A stretch of DNA of 64,000 nt from Holothuria scabra (Eukaryota; Echinodermata; Holothuroidea; Aspidochirotida; Holothuriidae): assembly GCA_037179385.1 (NCBI GenBank), contig CM074179.1:71447683-71511682 (forward strand). The letters are read 5' to 3'. Numbering within the stretch: the first letter of the stretch is position 1; the number at the start of each line of letters is the position of its first letter. The notes under the pieces were generated by a model. It worked only from the letters and a program-made list of their open reading frames with translations. It ran no database searches and had not been told where the DNA came from. Shown piece by piece: positions 50,127 to 61,480 of the stretch. The position numbers and the translations under genes are program-made.

Positions 50127-50835
50127 CAGTGGCGTAGCTACAGGGGGCAGGGTGTTTTGCAAGTGAAAAATTCGCCATTTGTGAAATCATTCAGCGGAAC
50201 TGTGGTTTCCTGGGCCAACTCTTCTTTCATAAAAAAAATTCTAATTCTATTTCTATTAAGCTCTGTTTTGTAACTATTAGTCTCAAAGATGCACAATTTC
50301 CCGAGCGCTTTGCTTGCAGAAATCTGGAGTTACTTCAGTAACTGCGGTCTTGTTTTCTCATAAGTTTCCGAACGCTGGAAATGGCAAAATCAACAGATCA
50401 TCAAATTATATTGACAACTAAAGTGATATTTCCATGAATTTTCTGCCAGTAAATTCCAAATTTTCTCCAACATAAGCTCTTTACTCTTAATACGACGTCG
50501 GCGAGCCTAATTTTGTAGGCCTTAGATAACAATGTGTAGCAGCAACGATCTTTGGTCGCCGTGCAATCTCAGACTTGCCAATAGGAAATACATATTCTTC
50601 CGTGATTTCCGGAACCTTTCTCATTCCCTTATATAGGGAACCGAGAATCCAAAATTTTCTCCAATACATGCTCGTTTATATGTTGAAATATTTGGTTAAA
50701 CATGGCAAAAATTATTGGCGCGCTCCACGCTCCGAAAATTACGCCCACTAGAGTTGGTGTTCACCCTTTCAGAAAAAAAAAATCGGATAACTTGGGTGCT
50801 TGCCCCCCCCCTTGGAAAAAATAACTACGTCACTG
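50127..50835. mobile_element. 709-bp hAT-type element
   Basis: The left end CAGTGGCGTAGCTACAGGGG and right end AACTACGTCACTG are inverted repeats with C- and G-runs just inside. The flanks are AATAGAAG at the left and AATAGAGA at the right, a slightly decayed 8-bp duplication. It contains an inverted GGCGC fragment near 50720. No transposase. Confidence 0.7.
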
Positions 50836-51079
50836 AATAGAGATTAAAACCACTTACAGTAAAGAGTACGGGCAGTCATAAAGACAATTTCATCAATTTA
50901 AAATATATTGAATTTAGCCAGGAGTGGCAGGGGAGTTAGTTACATTAGCATGTTTTCTATTCCGTTTTGTAGTTTTCCTCCCGAAAAGATACGACACCAT
51001 TTCATCCAATGGTAAAATTTTAATCTGGTAATTTTCCGATCAAAATAGCACACCTTTGATCCTCATGCCATTTCCGGCT

Positions 51080-51340
51080 GATGGAGGGTTCCTTTTTTCC
51101 AAAATTTTCTGTGGGCGCCGCGCCAACTAATGGTGTTTCTTCGCTTAGAGTTTCTCTGGCTGAAATTTGGTTTGAAGTGAACGTTTTTCAAAAAAAAAAA
51201 AAAACGAAAAATCAAAACACCGACTGCTTTTTCATCCATGCAAATCTGGGGAAAGCCATTTCAACTGTCAGAGGGGTATGACTTTTCAAAATTTTATCTA
51301 CGCTGATGGTGGCGCTCCGCTTAGATAGTGGGCCTGCTCC
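51080..51340. repeat. GGCGC-repeat family, inverse orientation
   Basis: GGGCGCCGCGCCAACTAATG at about 51113 and TGGTGGCGCTCCGCTTAGAT at about 51308 are inverse complements of the units at 47997 and 44166. An A run lies between them. A lone hAT-like end (ACGCGTAGCCAGTGG) follows at about 51511. Confidence 0.6.
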
Positions 51341-52134
51341 CATGTACTGCCATGTACAGATGTTCATTTTTCAAAACTTCGTCACTTCGGATATACCATG
51401 AAATTCCTGGGCACTGGCATTGGGATGTATCTTTTAAATGTTTCTTCTTTCAATTAAAACTGAGTGAAAATAAAGGAAATAACGATTTTGTGTCCTGGAG
51501 GGTATAGTGAGGCTGACGCGTAGCCAGTGGATGAGGGTCGAAGGGGCAGCGTCTAAGCCCCGCCATCCCCCTCCCCATTAGCATATTGGTGATACTTTTG
51601 CTTATTTTTACAATTATAGTGAATACGGCCTGGGAGGTGCCTTTTCCAGCTGCTGGGGAGGCATTTTCGACCAAAATTTTCTTGCGCTCCGCCCAAACCC
51701 AATTATTATTAGAAGATAGTTCATAAAATACATAATAATGGCTCTCCTGACGAATAAAAAATATCTATTAATTATGCACCAAATCACGTTTTTTCACATC
51801 AAAATTCAAGAAAGCTTAACATCGTAGGATGGGTGTGTCAACCATGTTATAGGTCAATTTAGACTAAATAATTACTAGGCCTAAATAAAGCTTTTACAGG
51901 AAGTTACAAGAATTATTAATTGCTTATTATTGCTTTTAAATATTCACTTGATTGTATCTCTTCATATTTTAAAATATCGCGATACAGATAAGCAAACAAC
52001 ATGAATGTCTTGAAAGACCTGGACATGGATCTTAAGTGAATAAAACGTAGTACGAAGGGACTGTAGTTGGCATGTGTAAATGTTCACCCAATATTCGTTC
52101 TCTGTGAAATGAAGGGGCTTAGGATTGACCTTAC

Positions 52135-52170
52135 CTAATCCAGTGGATCGTCTGCGGCGATTAAATGCTT
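52135..52170 (-). CDS. Basic microexon of CCP gene (AFNRRRRSTGL)
   Basis: This 36-nt minus-strand exon has acceptor TTTAATTTACACCTTACAG and donor TTAG|GTAAGG, both strong. In phase 1 it reads AFNRRRRSTGL, with split codons at both ends (Glu from the signal-peptide junction, Gly toward the CCP exon). RRRR-S is a furin-type cleavage motif. The other frames stop within the exon. Signal cleavage near SSCEA followed by cutting after RRRR would release a very short propeptide; this is inference. Confidence 0.7.
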   Translation of the reverse strand, partial: KHLIAADDPLD

Positions 52171-53632
52171 CTGTAAGGTGTAAATTAAATCGAATATAGA
52201 GGTTAGCAAATAAAATTCCATGTTTACATTTATTTAGAAATGCTGTCGTCAAATAAAGCGAACTGGGATCAGATTTCTTTCTAATTTTGTGAGTTTTCAT
52301 TGAAATCTTCACCTGCCCATCGTTGGTCGGAAATAACCAAACGGTTTGCAACATATGATAAATCGGCCAATCATCTGTTTGTCTTAGGACAACAAAAGGC
52401 TAAAATTATACGTACTTTTTCGTAACGTCACATCCGCAGAAATATTTAATCGGACTACGCGTTCCCGATAAAAGCTACCTGCCGTTACGACGTCACGAAA
52501 AAGTGAAAAAAGGAGAAAAACAAACTTTTCATAAACCGTATACAAATTATATTATTACACTGATTAAAAGTTTTGAGTTTGGGAAGATTAAAATAAAAAC
52601 TTATAAAACCGTGGCGTGACTGGATCCACGACAAAAAGTTCCTTCTTTAAAATGTTCGGAATTAAAACACTTCTGACAGCAATGACATTCACCATTATAA
52701 TCCTTAAAAGTTAAAGTTGTATTTGCTAAAAATACTACCTTGTTAATGATATGTCAGCGTTTGACTTCAAAGCGACATCAAGGGGGGTTTGAGGATTATG
52801 TTAACTCTAAGCTCGACAACCCTATACTGTTTGGATACCTTGCTTTAACCAAAATGCTGTAGCTATTACTATCATTCCAAACGGTACATGGCAAAATGAT
52901 CCACATTGCGGAGTTGCCATGAATCTTCAATTTTTCTACGCCAGTCAGAGTTAAAACGCATATGTACTTGGGTGTTTTACTCCCCCGGTTAGCTACAGTG
53001 CTGTCTCACGCTGAAGAACGTAAGAGAAGAATTGTCTGCGTGCATCTAGATTAATTACATATCGTACCTTTATATACGCTGAATGCATGAAATGTCCATT
53101 GTCGTTACACATGTGCACGTGCCTTTTGCAAAGGGTGTACGCTCTGCTGTGCTAGTACATAGCTAGCATGAGATATATATTTGTAGGTAGGAAGGAGCCA
53201 ATAAACAGCCATTGGTGACGTGCTGCCACTAACACGAGAGAACCATTCACGTCAGACGACGATACGGCGAGTTCGAATGTATCAAGCCAGTAGCCAGACA
53301 TGGCACTGAAGGGGCCCAACATGTTTCACGGCGAGAATTTGTTCATTTTGGAAGACTTTTTATGGCCAAACTCTTCGTGGAAATTTAACAACATACTTAT
53401 CAATATGCTTAAGCATGTTGAATATATGCATCTGACAATTACTATCACCTGGACAACAGAGCTAGTAGGACAGATCACAGAAAAACTTTAACGTATGATT
53501 GGATCTTAAGGCCTAGAAACATTCGGTATCGGAAGAAACGCATTATTAGTTTTGAGATTACAAAAGTTGATTTTTTTACAATAAGTTTTTCTTTTTAAAA
53601 ACACACAAATCAAAACAATGTATAATACCTAC

Positions 53633-53699
53633 CGCATGACGACCAGAGCAAGACTAAAGTTACAAAAAGGAACAAACAAACACGACTAAATCCCTTCAT
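53633..53699 (-). CDS. Signal-peptide exon, start of CCP gene
   Basis: ATG at 53699 on the minus strand begins MKGFSRVCLFLFVTLVLL followed by WSSC, a textbook signal peptide: Lys and Arg, then a 12-residue hydrophobic core, then small residues. The exon ends with G before donor GTAGGT, phase 1, matching the downstream exons. A start upstream is unlikely, because an in-frame TGA-rich 5' leader precedes it and the long frame ending at 53696 is in another register. The 5' leader may begin after an acceptor near 53800. Confidence 0.7.
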
Positions 53700-55826
53700 G
53701 ATTGATTATCAAATCTCAAATTGGAGAAGTTATCAGATGAAACCTCCTTACAAAAATGGCATGTACTCCGATCTAAATAGCCACTGTCGCAATGTGAATA
53801 AAGTTGAAAGTGGAGAGGTCTATCAATATTTATGATTTGGTCACTTTGTCCGTACGTTGGAAAGAGGACGATGAAAAAAGATCTAGTACGGAGCCCTGTA
53901 CGAGCCTTAAAATAGCTTCGACAAACCTCAAATGCCGGCGGAAATTTTAGACGGTGAAATAATAATGAGATACATCCTTTCGCATCTTGCATCGGTGCAT
54001 GAGAATCACATTCAGAAGTAATAATCATCACTTTTTTGATACCGATTTCTAACATGTTTTTGTGATTCACTCATGTCCAAGAAACGCAATAGTAAAAGTA
54101 GTGGTTTAGTGCAATTTTGCAATGATTTTAACAGCAGAACTAGTATATATTTTTTGCAACATTATCCAATTATCCTCCATTTATAAGTTACAAAATGATA
54201 TTCAATTCCTGTATTTTTAAAGGAATTACTACCATTCACCATGGATTTTGGTTTGGTTAAATTACACTCGAACTCCTTTAGAAATTAAATTAAGCAGCAT
54301 ACTAACTTTGCCGACGTAACGATCTCAGTCTTCCAAGCCAGGAACAATCTTTTTCATTATTAGGTCATATAGCTCGCCATTATAATTTATTATTTTAATT
54401 TTTCTACGAAATGAAAAGGGCCTACCGAGAATCTAAAAGACCATAACGTTCCATTGTTTTAACATTTTAAAGTAATTCACAAGTGGACAACTGGTACGTA
54501 GCATTTTCAACACTTGTAATTCAGCAGTTCGAGAGATAACCTCTTTCGAGGGAAATCAATTTTCACCTGATCGGGGGACTATTTTGCCATGGGTGGCGCC
54601 ATTTTCAAATATCTCCCACGATGCATTGCGATCCTACAGCGCAAATTCAACGAAGATAACTTTCAAAACAGCCTTGCAATTTTTATCGATTTTAGGAAAG
54701 AGAAATTCGGGCATTTTAAAAACTCTGTTGATACGGGAATAAAAAAAAGTTTCGTCATGTTTGGTTGTTCACCACGCCGATTTTGAGAAATCGAGCAATT
54801 TTGGTACTTTCTTTGTCCTAAGCTTAATTGATAGACTCCACGCAGCCGCAAGTTTCGTACACCATTTTTCACTTAAAGGCGTGCAAATGGGTCGTTCTAA
54901 CACACATGTTTGTAATGCGTAGTTGAAGGTCCATGGTAATTTCCTTATTTATATCTAAACTAGCACCTCACAATTGAATATACACACATTCATCAAACAA
55001 TTCGACTACTGTGAAGATGTAGACACTAAGTGCTCATAAATATTCATACCGTTGAGACAGGCACATTTTCCCCCAATCGCGGTAATACTCATCTTCTTTC
55101 GAAAGCGGTTATCTGCGGAACTGTTCCGTGAGGGGTGTACGCTCGGCTCTTGGATTTTTTTCTGAGTGGGAGACCTCGAAAACTGACTTAAATTATTATG
55201 TGACTCTCTACTTTGGTAAATAATGAAATTTCTTTCCGCCAGTTCACGTCCTTTTAAGTTAATCTTGATCCTGCTGAGCGCTGCGTGCTGCCACGTTAGT
55301 TATGCAGTGTTTCGTTTCAGTAGAAACAGGGTAAAAGTCACCTTGTTGAACAGCATAATAAAATATATAAATCAGGGAGCTTTATGATAAATTGCATGCA
55401 GAGACCTCCAGCTATTAACCCTGCTAGGAACGTTTCTCGCTATGATACTTTAAAAGAAACAATTTTGTTTGGTTCTAACTTTTCTTCTTTGAATTATTCC
55501 TAGTGTAAATAAATAATGATTATACTTTTAAGTTCGGGTAGAGGTCATTAAATACGAAAACGACAGGTGGGCAATTGATGTTAAAGGCTTTAAAAACCGA
55601 CAAAATTGCCACAATTCCCATAAACTTCTCTTCAAAAATTGACCATATTGAATGGTGATTTCCGATTTTCACGTAACTACACAATAACATTTGTTTAGCT
55701 CAATATAAAAATCTTGTGATATCAACGGACGGACATGCCATGTTGGCGAAAGGAGTTGAACATTATTTTTACAATCCTTATTCCAAGGACAGCTGTAACC
55801 ACGTGACCAAAGTACGACCTGATGGT
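53700..55826. other. Region 5' of the CCP gene
   Basis: A 124-codon minus-strand frame (53696-54070) overlaps the leader of the signal-peptide exon and has no recognised domain. No clear promoter element can be chosen; a TATA-like ATATAT lies near 54143 on the minus side. The remaining sequence to 55826 is AT-rich without supported genes. Confidence 0.3.
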
Positions 55827-55832
55827 TTTATT
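55827..55832 (-). terminator. Poly(A) signal of the upstream minus-strand gene
   Basis: TTTATT on the plus strand reads AATAAA on the minus strand, 83 bp after the stop codon of the candidate terminal exon 55915-56111. The distance suits a compact 3' UTR. Confidence 0.35.
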
Positions 55833-55914
55833 TTGAAAGGTGGGCCCTTGACAATTGTCAATTTACCAATCCATAAACTATTTTGTGAGTTATTCAGAGA
55901 TAATTACTACAAGG

Positions 55915-56111
55915 TTAACAAAAGGAATGACCACACTGAGCAAAACTGAGGTCATCAATTTTGTATAAGCCACAAGTTGATCCTGCACCAACTTTCAAAC
56001 TTTGAAAATCCATCAAACAAGAACGGTCAAAGACACCATTCCAACGGAATTTCCTAAGGACACATTGCTCTTTGTCTCCCAAATAAAGTCTGGGCTCTCG
56101 GGCTGTCATAT
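55915..56111 (-). CDS. Candidate terminal exon, cysteine-containing protein of unknown family
   Basis: Acceptor AAAGTACTCAG starts the exon. From phase 1 the minus strand reads MTAREPRLYLGDKEQC and continues through FRWNGVFDRSC, GAGSTCGLY and FAQCGHSFC to TAA, 64 codons with five cysteines. The composition looks coding, and a poly(A) signal follows. The 5' phase matches the candidate exons at 57742 and 60187. I do not recognise the domain. There are no hydrophobic segments, so the tail would be soluble. Confidence 0.4.
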
Positions 56112-57741
56112 CTGAGTACTTTTAAGGGTCCACAAGCGAATACCCGTAAAACGAAGACCTATCATCGAAAAAACATGTTTAGAAGACTTCCTAATTACAT
56201 GGTAAAGTAATTTATGAAATTCGCTCAGGGTGAGGGTCTCTGGGGAGGTCATATGCATATCCGAAGAGATTATGTCACAAATTTGATTTGTAATTTAAGA
56301 AAAATAGGCTAGAGAGGTATTTTACTTCTGTTAGTTAGTGGTTATAATTTTTGTTGATATTTAAAAGGTAAGCCAGTAGGTCTATGATATGTAAAGAGCG
56401 GGGATGGACAAGTAAGAAATGTATGAGAAGATAGAATTTTTCTTTAAATTGATTCCTTTATTGTATCAAACAATTTTTTTGTCCAACTCATGAAATGCTA
56501 ATCTCCTGCAAATAAACTTTTCAATATTGCATGCATTAAAAGCATGTGTCGATTTAATTTCTCCAAATATCTGGAGACTTTTGACTTAAAATCTCCTGAT
56601 CTGATAAGGTATCTGTAAGAAGAGAGGCCCGGATTCAAAATGACACTAAATGCTTCAATATTTGGATTAACTATGGATATAATTATGTACCAATATGGCC
56701 TGGAGAGTTTTGGTCACAGATTAACCTTTACACGTAACTTGGTTGCTCTAATTTTAGGTAGTAGGCCTAGTTTAAGTCTTCAAGTAGCCAGAATCACACG
56801 GTTATTGTGATCATTTCCGAAGAACTTTCAAACAACCAGCTGGACGATGAAAATAATCTTTGGAGCACTGATTTGTAATGCATATCTTAAAGATAGGCCG
56901 TATGACTGCTAAAAGACATATTTTTTATCTGCTAGGTGAATACGACAAATTGGGGAAGGTGGTGGCATGCATCTGTAACATCGTTTCATACTAACGATAC
57001 CCGATTATACTCCCTACAGACAAAAGGGTGTACCTTAAATTTACAGATACGATGCAGAGGTAACATATTAACTAAACAGCGTGTAATTTGATTTCGCTTG
57101 ATTTGTTCATAAAGCATGAAATTTGCGAAAATTTATACAAAAGTTTGTTCACTGAGACTGTTCACTGGGTGGATTTTATTTCCTTCAAAATATATTTTCT
57201 ATTTACAAGGTAAGCCTGTTGTCTGATCATGTAAAGGTTTCAGTTAAGGTGTCAGTCTTTTGGTAAATAATCCAATGTCTTATGAAAATAAATGATGGAA
57301 CCCTGATTAGCAGCCTCCCCCACCCCCCCTATCTCTCTCTCTTCGCACGGATCTTCTGGATACGGTTGTGAACTTGAATGTCCCCTACCTGGGTTGTTAT
57401 TGACCAGGCGTGGGTTATTTCTAAGTCAAATAAAATTTGCTCGAAAACATAAAGGCAGAATATTCTTCGTTAACTCGAGTATTGTTATTGATTGAATCTT
57501 CTCCCCTCCCCCTTTCTCTCTCTCTCTCGAATAGGATGGAGTTTATGTTCATTCGAAAAAAAGAACGGCCGTTTTATAATAGTATAAGTACTAGATAACA
57601 AAATTGGTTTAAGAAGTCTGTATACGAGCGCGAATTTATAGACTTGTGTTCTACTTTTCATGTCACAAGGGGATGAGAATTACCCTGACATAGTCCCCCG
57701 AATAGCTAAAAGTTAGGACTCATCCTAAAAGTGAATATTAC

Positions 57742-57801
57742 CTTTGTCAAATTGGTTTATATAAGTAATGAGGGGCTGTCGAAGGTGACATTTCCCACTG
57801 C
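57742..57801 (-). CDS. Candidate exon (SGKCHLRQPLITYINQFDK)
   Basis: This 60-nt minus-strand exon has a strong acceptor (CATCCCATTATTTACAG) and donor AAAG|GTAATA. Only phase 1 is open, reading SGKCHLRQPLITYINQFDK and leaving G, phase 1-1. It may link exon 60187 to 55915. A longer frame runs through the acceptor (to 58030) and is probably chance. Confidence 0.35.
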
Positions 57802-58980
57802 CTGTAAATAATGGGATGCAGTGTCTAGGTGGAACTAAGGTGTGGAGTTTTTGTCGTGCACTGGTAGCACGTGACTGGAAACAGGAAGAGCACTGGGAAT
57901 TTCGTACAATTGGAGCAAAGTAAACTATATCGCAAACAACAAAATGACTTCCATGTACTCTAAATGGCAAAGAGAGGCATTTTTCTGTTATTCCCTCAAC
58001 ATGCAATTGATCTTGCATAAATCCAATCATTTTAAGGTTTAATTAGAGAAAGATAAAAACACTTAGGAAAAAAGCCAAATGTCTCACCAATTTCTTTTTA
58101 AAATGGGATACTGTTAAGTGACTTCGACAAACTTCGGATACGGATCCACTGAATCCAATTTGTAATATGGTACACATTGTTCATTGCGCAAAAACATTTC
58201 CTGTAAAGGTTATAAGGGTTTCAATGCTTCCACTTTCAGTCGAAAATATAATCTAGAAACGACGTTTTCTTTGTTTTCAGTTTTTTGTAATGAAAATCTT
58301 GTTGTGTATGAATGATTACTGGGTTAATCAACGTCGGACCTGTGCATTGAGATGTTATTGCTGGACTCATACGGGCTACGCCCTCGTGCATCGCTTGCAT
58401 TAATCCTGGTAGTGTATTACCCTTCCCCAATGCACCACCCAGCGCGGCGTTGATTAACCTTTAATTCATAAGTAAGAAATCCACATCTGCATCACATATC
58501 GAATTTACAAGTGGAAGATCTTCAATAGATCATGGAGCTATTACTTTAATAGCTCCGTAGATAGATGGAGCTTAACTAGCTTGAGATCACGCCCAAATGC
58601 GTGTCTCTCAAGCTGAATGAGTGAGAACTGGCAAACTCTGAGAGAAGCTTTCTCCCAGCAAATCGTTCTATCTAACCATGCTAGTAGGGTTACCATACTT
58701 CCATCATGCTTTACTTTTTTAAGCAATTCACTCGGCATTGTACAGAGTAATGTATGTTTTGTACCAAATATTAATTTTTAATGATCGTTTACCGTACCTT
58801 TATTATGAATGGTAAAATGGGTATTTTGTCTTCATGAAATGCGTGGCTGGTGTCTATTTTTGAGCCAAGACTGAAATATTTCACAGAGATGAATTATCCA
58901 GAACTGGCTGGTTACTTTTTGACAAAGATCTGGTTGTAGCGAGTTGAAGGAACACATCCTAACATTAACAGTGAACGCAA

Positions 58981-60138
58981 ATGGTAGATCCTATATTTAT
59001 TTTTCCTTACGTACGATTTGTTCGGTGGTATTGTACAGGCGGAATTGAGGACTACAACCTGGTTCAGTGTAGGGGATTGTATGAAAGGAGCTTCACTTCT
59101 TTAGGTTTATGTGGTAGCCGCTTAATTCATTCAGATACAGCATTGACCTGTTTTTGCAAAGGGCAGCATCCAACTTATTTCGTTCCAAAATAATTTACAA
59201 TTTCTTTATGAATGTGAAAATAAGATAAGAGCAAAATATACCACTTTCAATAAAAAGTAGGTCCAAGTGTTTGAAACTTTTTTCCAACTGTATATACAAA
59301 CAAGTACAAACCCGGTGTGAAATCCTCTGTGTTAATAACATACAAGTGTGACGAATTGCGTCGTCGAGTAGGATTTTAGGAACTCCTGTTCTGTGCATGT
59401 ATTACATCCTGACACTTGGCGTAACTCGGAAACTTTATCGAGGCTGTCAGAGTTTCGTTAACACATTGTGGAGCAAGCTTTTTCATGATAGTTGATTCCG
59501 AGGATTTTGTGTAAATCTGCAGAGTATCGATTGTTTCTTGTTTTGCGATAGCGACCACCGAAAAGTGACCATTGAAGGGCTACTTTTGATCCATTCCATG
59601 CTTTGAGGTGGCGCTCCACCATTATTTCCTACCACTGACTTACACATTAAGCAGAAGGCTACTCGTCAACCTGTCTCTCATATCTTGTAAACATTTTTCA
59701 GCACCAACATATTTATGGCACAATAGTGCAAAGCGCGTCTTTTTCTACTAGTGAGCACCCCCTCCCCGATCTCACGCAGAAAACTCACACTCGATTTCCA
59801 GGTATTAATAGAACCGACTGCCCTCGAAAACAATCACGAAACAATATCGGGTCGTAGCAGAACGTAGCACTAATCGCCTACGTGGCAGGCGCAGCAACAT
59901 AATATCTACAAATCACTAGGCGCCAATACACCCCAATTCAACAGCGACAGCTTTTTATCTAAAAATACAATCCCCCAGGGACGTAATTTCGATATAACAA
60001 CACGTAATGTCATTCTTAATATCCACCCAACGAATCACCACAATCGACAGTAACACTTCCTGCTAGGCCACACAGTGAAACATAGCTGCACCTCCTTAAT
60101 GTCATTTTACCAGCCATAGGAATAGACCAAACCCAGTT
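58981..60138. other. Region without a supported gene
   Basis: The plus-strand frame ending at 59193 and minus-strand frames at 59195-59558 lack consistent splice context. A short GGCGC-repeat fragment (GGTGGCGCTCCACCATTA) lies at about 59608. Nothing else is seen. Confidence 0.4.
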
Positions 60139-60186
60139 TTATTTGGGCACCGCAACTGGTCTTGCTATTAATGTAATCAGACTTAC

Positions 60187-60225
60187 TTTCTTCTCTCCGT
60201 TCCGGTGCTTCAAATCCTCCGCCAA
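60187..60225 (-). CDS. Candidate microexon with strong splice sites
   Basis: This 39-nt minus-strand exon has a pyrimidine-rich acceptor (TATTCTTGGTGTTCTTTACAG) and near-perfect donor AAA|GTAAGT. Phase 1 reads GGGFEAPERREE; phase 0 reads LAEDLKHRNGEKK. The phase-1 reading is compatible with exon 57742. It could instead be a 5' UTR exon of the CCP gene. Confidence 0.35.
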
Positions 60226-60521
60226 CTGTAAAGAACACCAAGAATACAAAAAGAAAGAAATGGAAGAAATAAAAACCACAGCCCCTTTGATAAGTTTGAA
60301 AAGGATCTTTGGATTCCCCCTACTGGTAGTTATAGACAGGATGTACCTGAATGAAATGTTTTTTTTTTTTTTTTTCAATATTTGAGGGTTTAAAGAGTCT
60401 ACAAACTATGGTTATGATTGCTGGTGTGAAATCATGATATGATTTCGAAAACGTTTTAGCGTGCATTTTCTGTTTATGAACGATCTAAATCGAAGTGTCA
60501 GAGATAAACAGTGCAGATGCT

Positions 60522-60960
60522 AAGGGTGGAGTTGGCTTGCTTGTTTGAGCGTACTGCCTTGCATGCTGAAGGTCCCAGGATCAAATCCAGGTGGAACCAC
60601 ATGGAAATTTCCCGGGGTCTATAAATTATCTTGTTCAGCATAGCTGTTCACAGGGATGCTGAGGGTGTTTAAGAATTGGTGAATTGCAAAATTGGGTATT
60701 TGGTTGTCCGTTTCAGGACCTGACTCAGGAAGTTTCGCTTGCTGAGTTCAGCTGTTGAGCAGAGGTGCAGAGCAAGTACCCCCGCCCCCAGTACACCCAC
60801 CCAGTCTTTGGGAAAGTGGCTAAAAACTAGGGATACGCTCAATAGGGGTCCCGGGAGCAGGATTGGGAGCGATTAGTACACGTTTCCTCTGAGCACTAGT
60901 CCAAAGGAGAAGGCGAAGTTCGCCGGTGTCTGTCATCCACGTTCACTCTGGCATGGGGTC
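60522..60960 (+). mobile_element. tRNA-derived SINE
   Basis: The head resembles a tRNA: an A-box-like TTGGCTTGCTTGTTTGAGCG, an anticodon-loop-like CTTGCAT, and B box GGATCAAATCC at 60578-60588, followed by GGTGGAACCACATGG and an unrelated body. The anticodon position would read TGC (Ala type). The tRNA fold is degraded, so it is a SINE and not a functional tRNA. The right limit is estimated. Confidence 0.65.
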
Positions 60961-61084
60961 CTCGATGAGCCAAATGGCTTCCTGACCCTCAAAACGTTAT
61001 ATTAAATGATCGGATTCTCGCTTCACAAGGGAATATTTTGATGAATTGAAAACGATTTGTGATGACCATGGTTGTGTCAAACAG

Positions 61085-61480
61085 AAAGAAATTTGATTCA
61101 GTCGGAACACTTTTCATTCCACAGGAAACTGTACGTTACGTAAAATGTCAGTTTGATGGGGGACGGTCACTCCATTCATGTTACACCTTAGGAAAATGCT
61201 TTCAAACTTTATTTACGTTTGAAATGTTGCGAATCGGCGCTCTATGTTTCAACGATTCGATGTCGTTTGAAACGGAATTGCAGGACAACCCAATGACGGA
61301 TTAAAAAATACGTGCAATAAAACTAGTTTGGTAATTTACTACGGTTTTTGGTAGAAACCTACTCTCAATAGGCTATGGGCACTATGACCATTGATTTGGT
61401 CAACTATAAAATGACTTAAAGTAAGGGAAAATTGGTGACCTTGAATTTAGTCAAAGACTACCAGTTCATGGTCCAATGTG
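61085..61480. repeat. Diverged dispersed repeat, copy B
   Basis: This is the counterpart of 42270-42780 in the same orientation: GTCGGAACAC near 61101, TTGAAACGGAATTGCAGGACA near 61267, GGTTTTTGGTAGAAACCTAC near 61343, CTATGGGCACTATGACCATTG near 61372 and AATGTGACTC near 61475. No gene is assigned. Confidence 0.6.

Larger units (their letters stand above)
39040..52134 (-). other. Long intron of the CCP gene, transposon-rich
   Basis: No certain exon was found on the minus strand here. Contents: open plus-strand frame 39639-39923 without splice context, AT-rich sequence 40.0-42.2 kb, diverged repeat 42270-42780, GGCGC repeat units from 44166, a possible coding fragment on the minus strand at 45680-45769, hAT-type elements (47421-49390, 50127-50835) and inverted GGCGC units near 51100-51330. 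Confidence 0.5.
38858..53699 (-). other. Gene model: secreted or membrane CCP-domain protein (5' part)
   Basis: Three phase-compatible minus-strand exons: signal peptide (53633-53699, ends phase 1), basic microexon (52135-52170, phase 1-1) and CCP exon (38858-39039, starts phase 1). The junction codons are GAA (Glu) and GGA (Gly), giving SSC-E-AFNRRRRSTGL-G-MTCEP. The introns are 1.5 kb and 13.1 kb, and the larger one may hide further exons. The layout of a signal peptide, a short tetrabasic segment, then a cysteine-rich module suggests a precursor that could be cut by a furin-like protease. The 3' part lies beyond the gap or was not recognised. Convergent with the microexon gene. Confidence 0.6.

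Noticed and set aside
51962..52354. 130-codon minus-strand frame
   Set aside because: It is open because it reads through the real 36-nt exon 52135-52170 and its flanking intron. The acceptor and donor define the exon better.
53696..54070. 124-codon minus-strand frame with several cysteines
   Set aside because: It overlaps the leader of the signal-peptide exon in a different register and ends at its start codon. No recognised domain.
59039..59193. Possible plus-strand terminal exon (GIEDYNLVQCRGLYERS...)
   Set aside because: It has an acceptor and five cysteines, but no upstream partner exon and no poly(A) signal were found.
60522..60600. tRNA gene
   Set aside because: The B box is good, but the A-box arm and acceptor stem do not fold properly, and the sequence continues into a SINE body.
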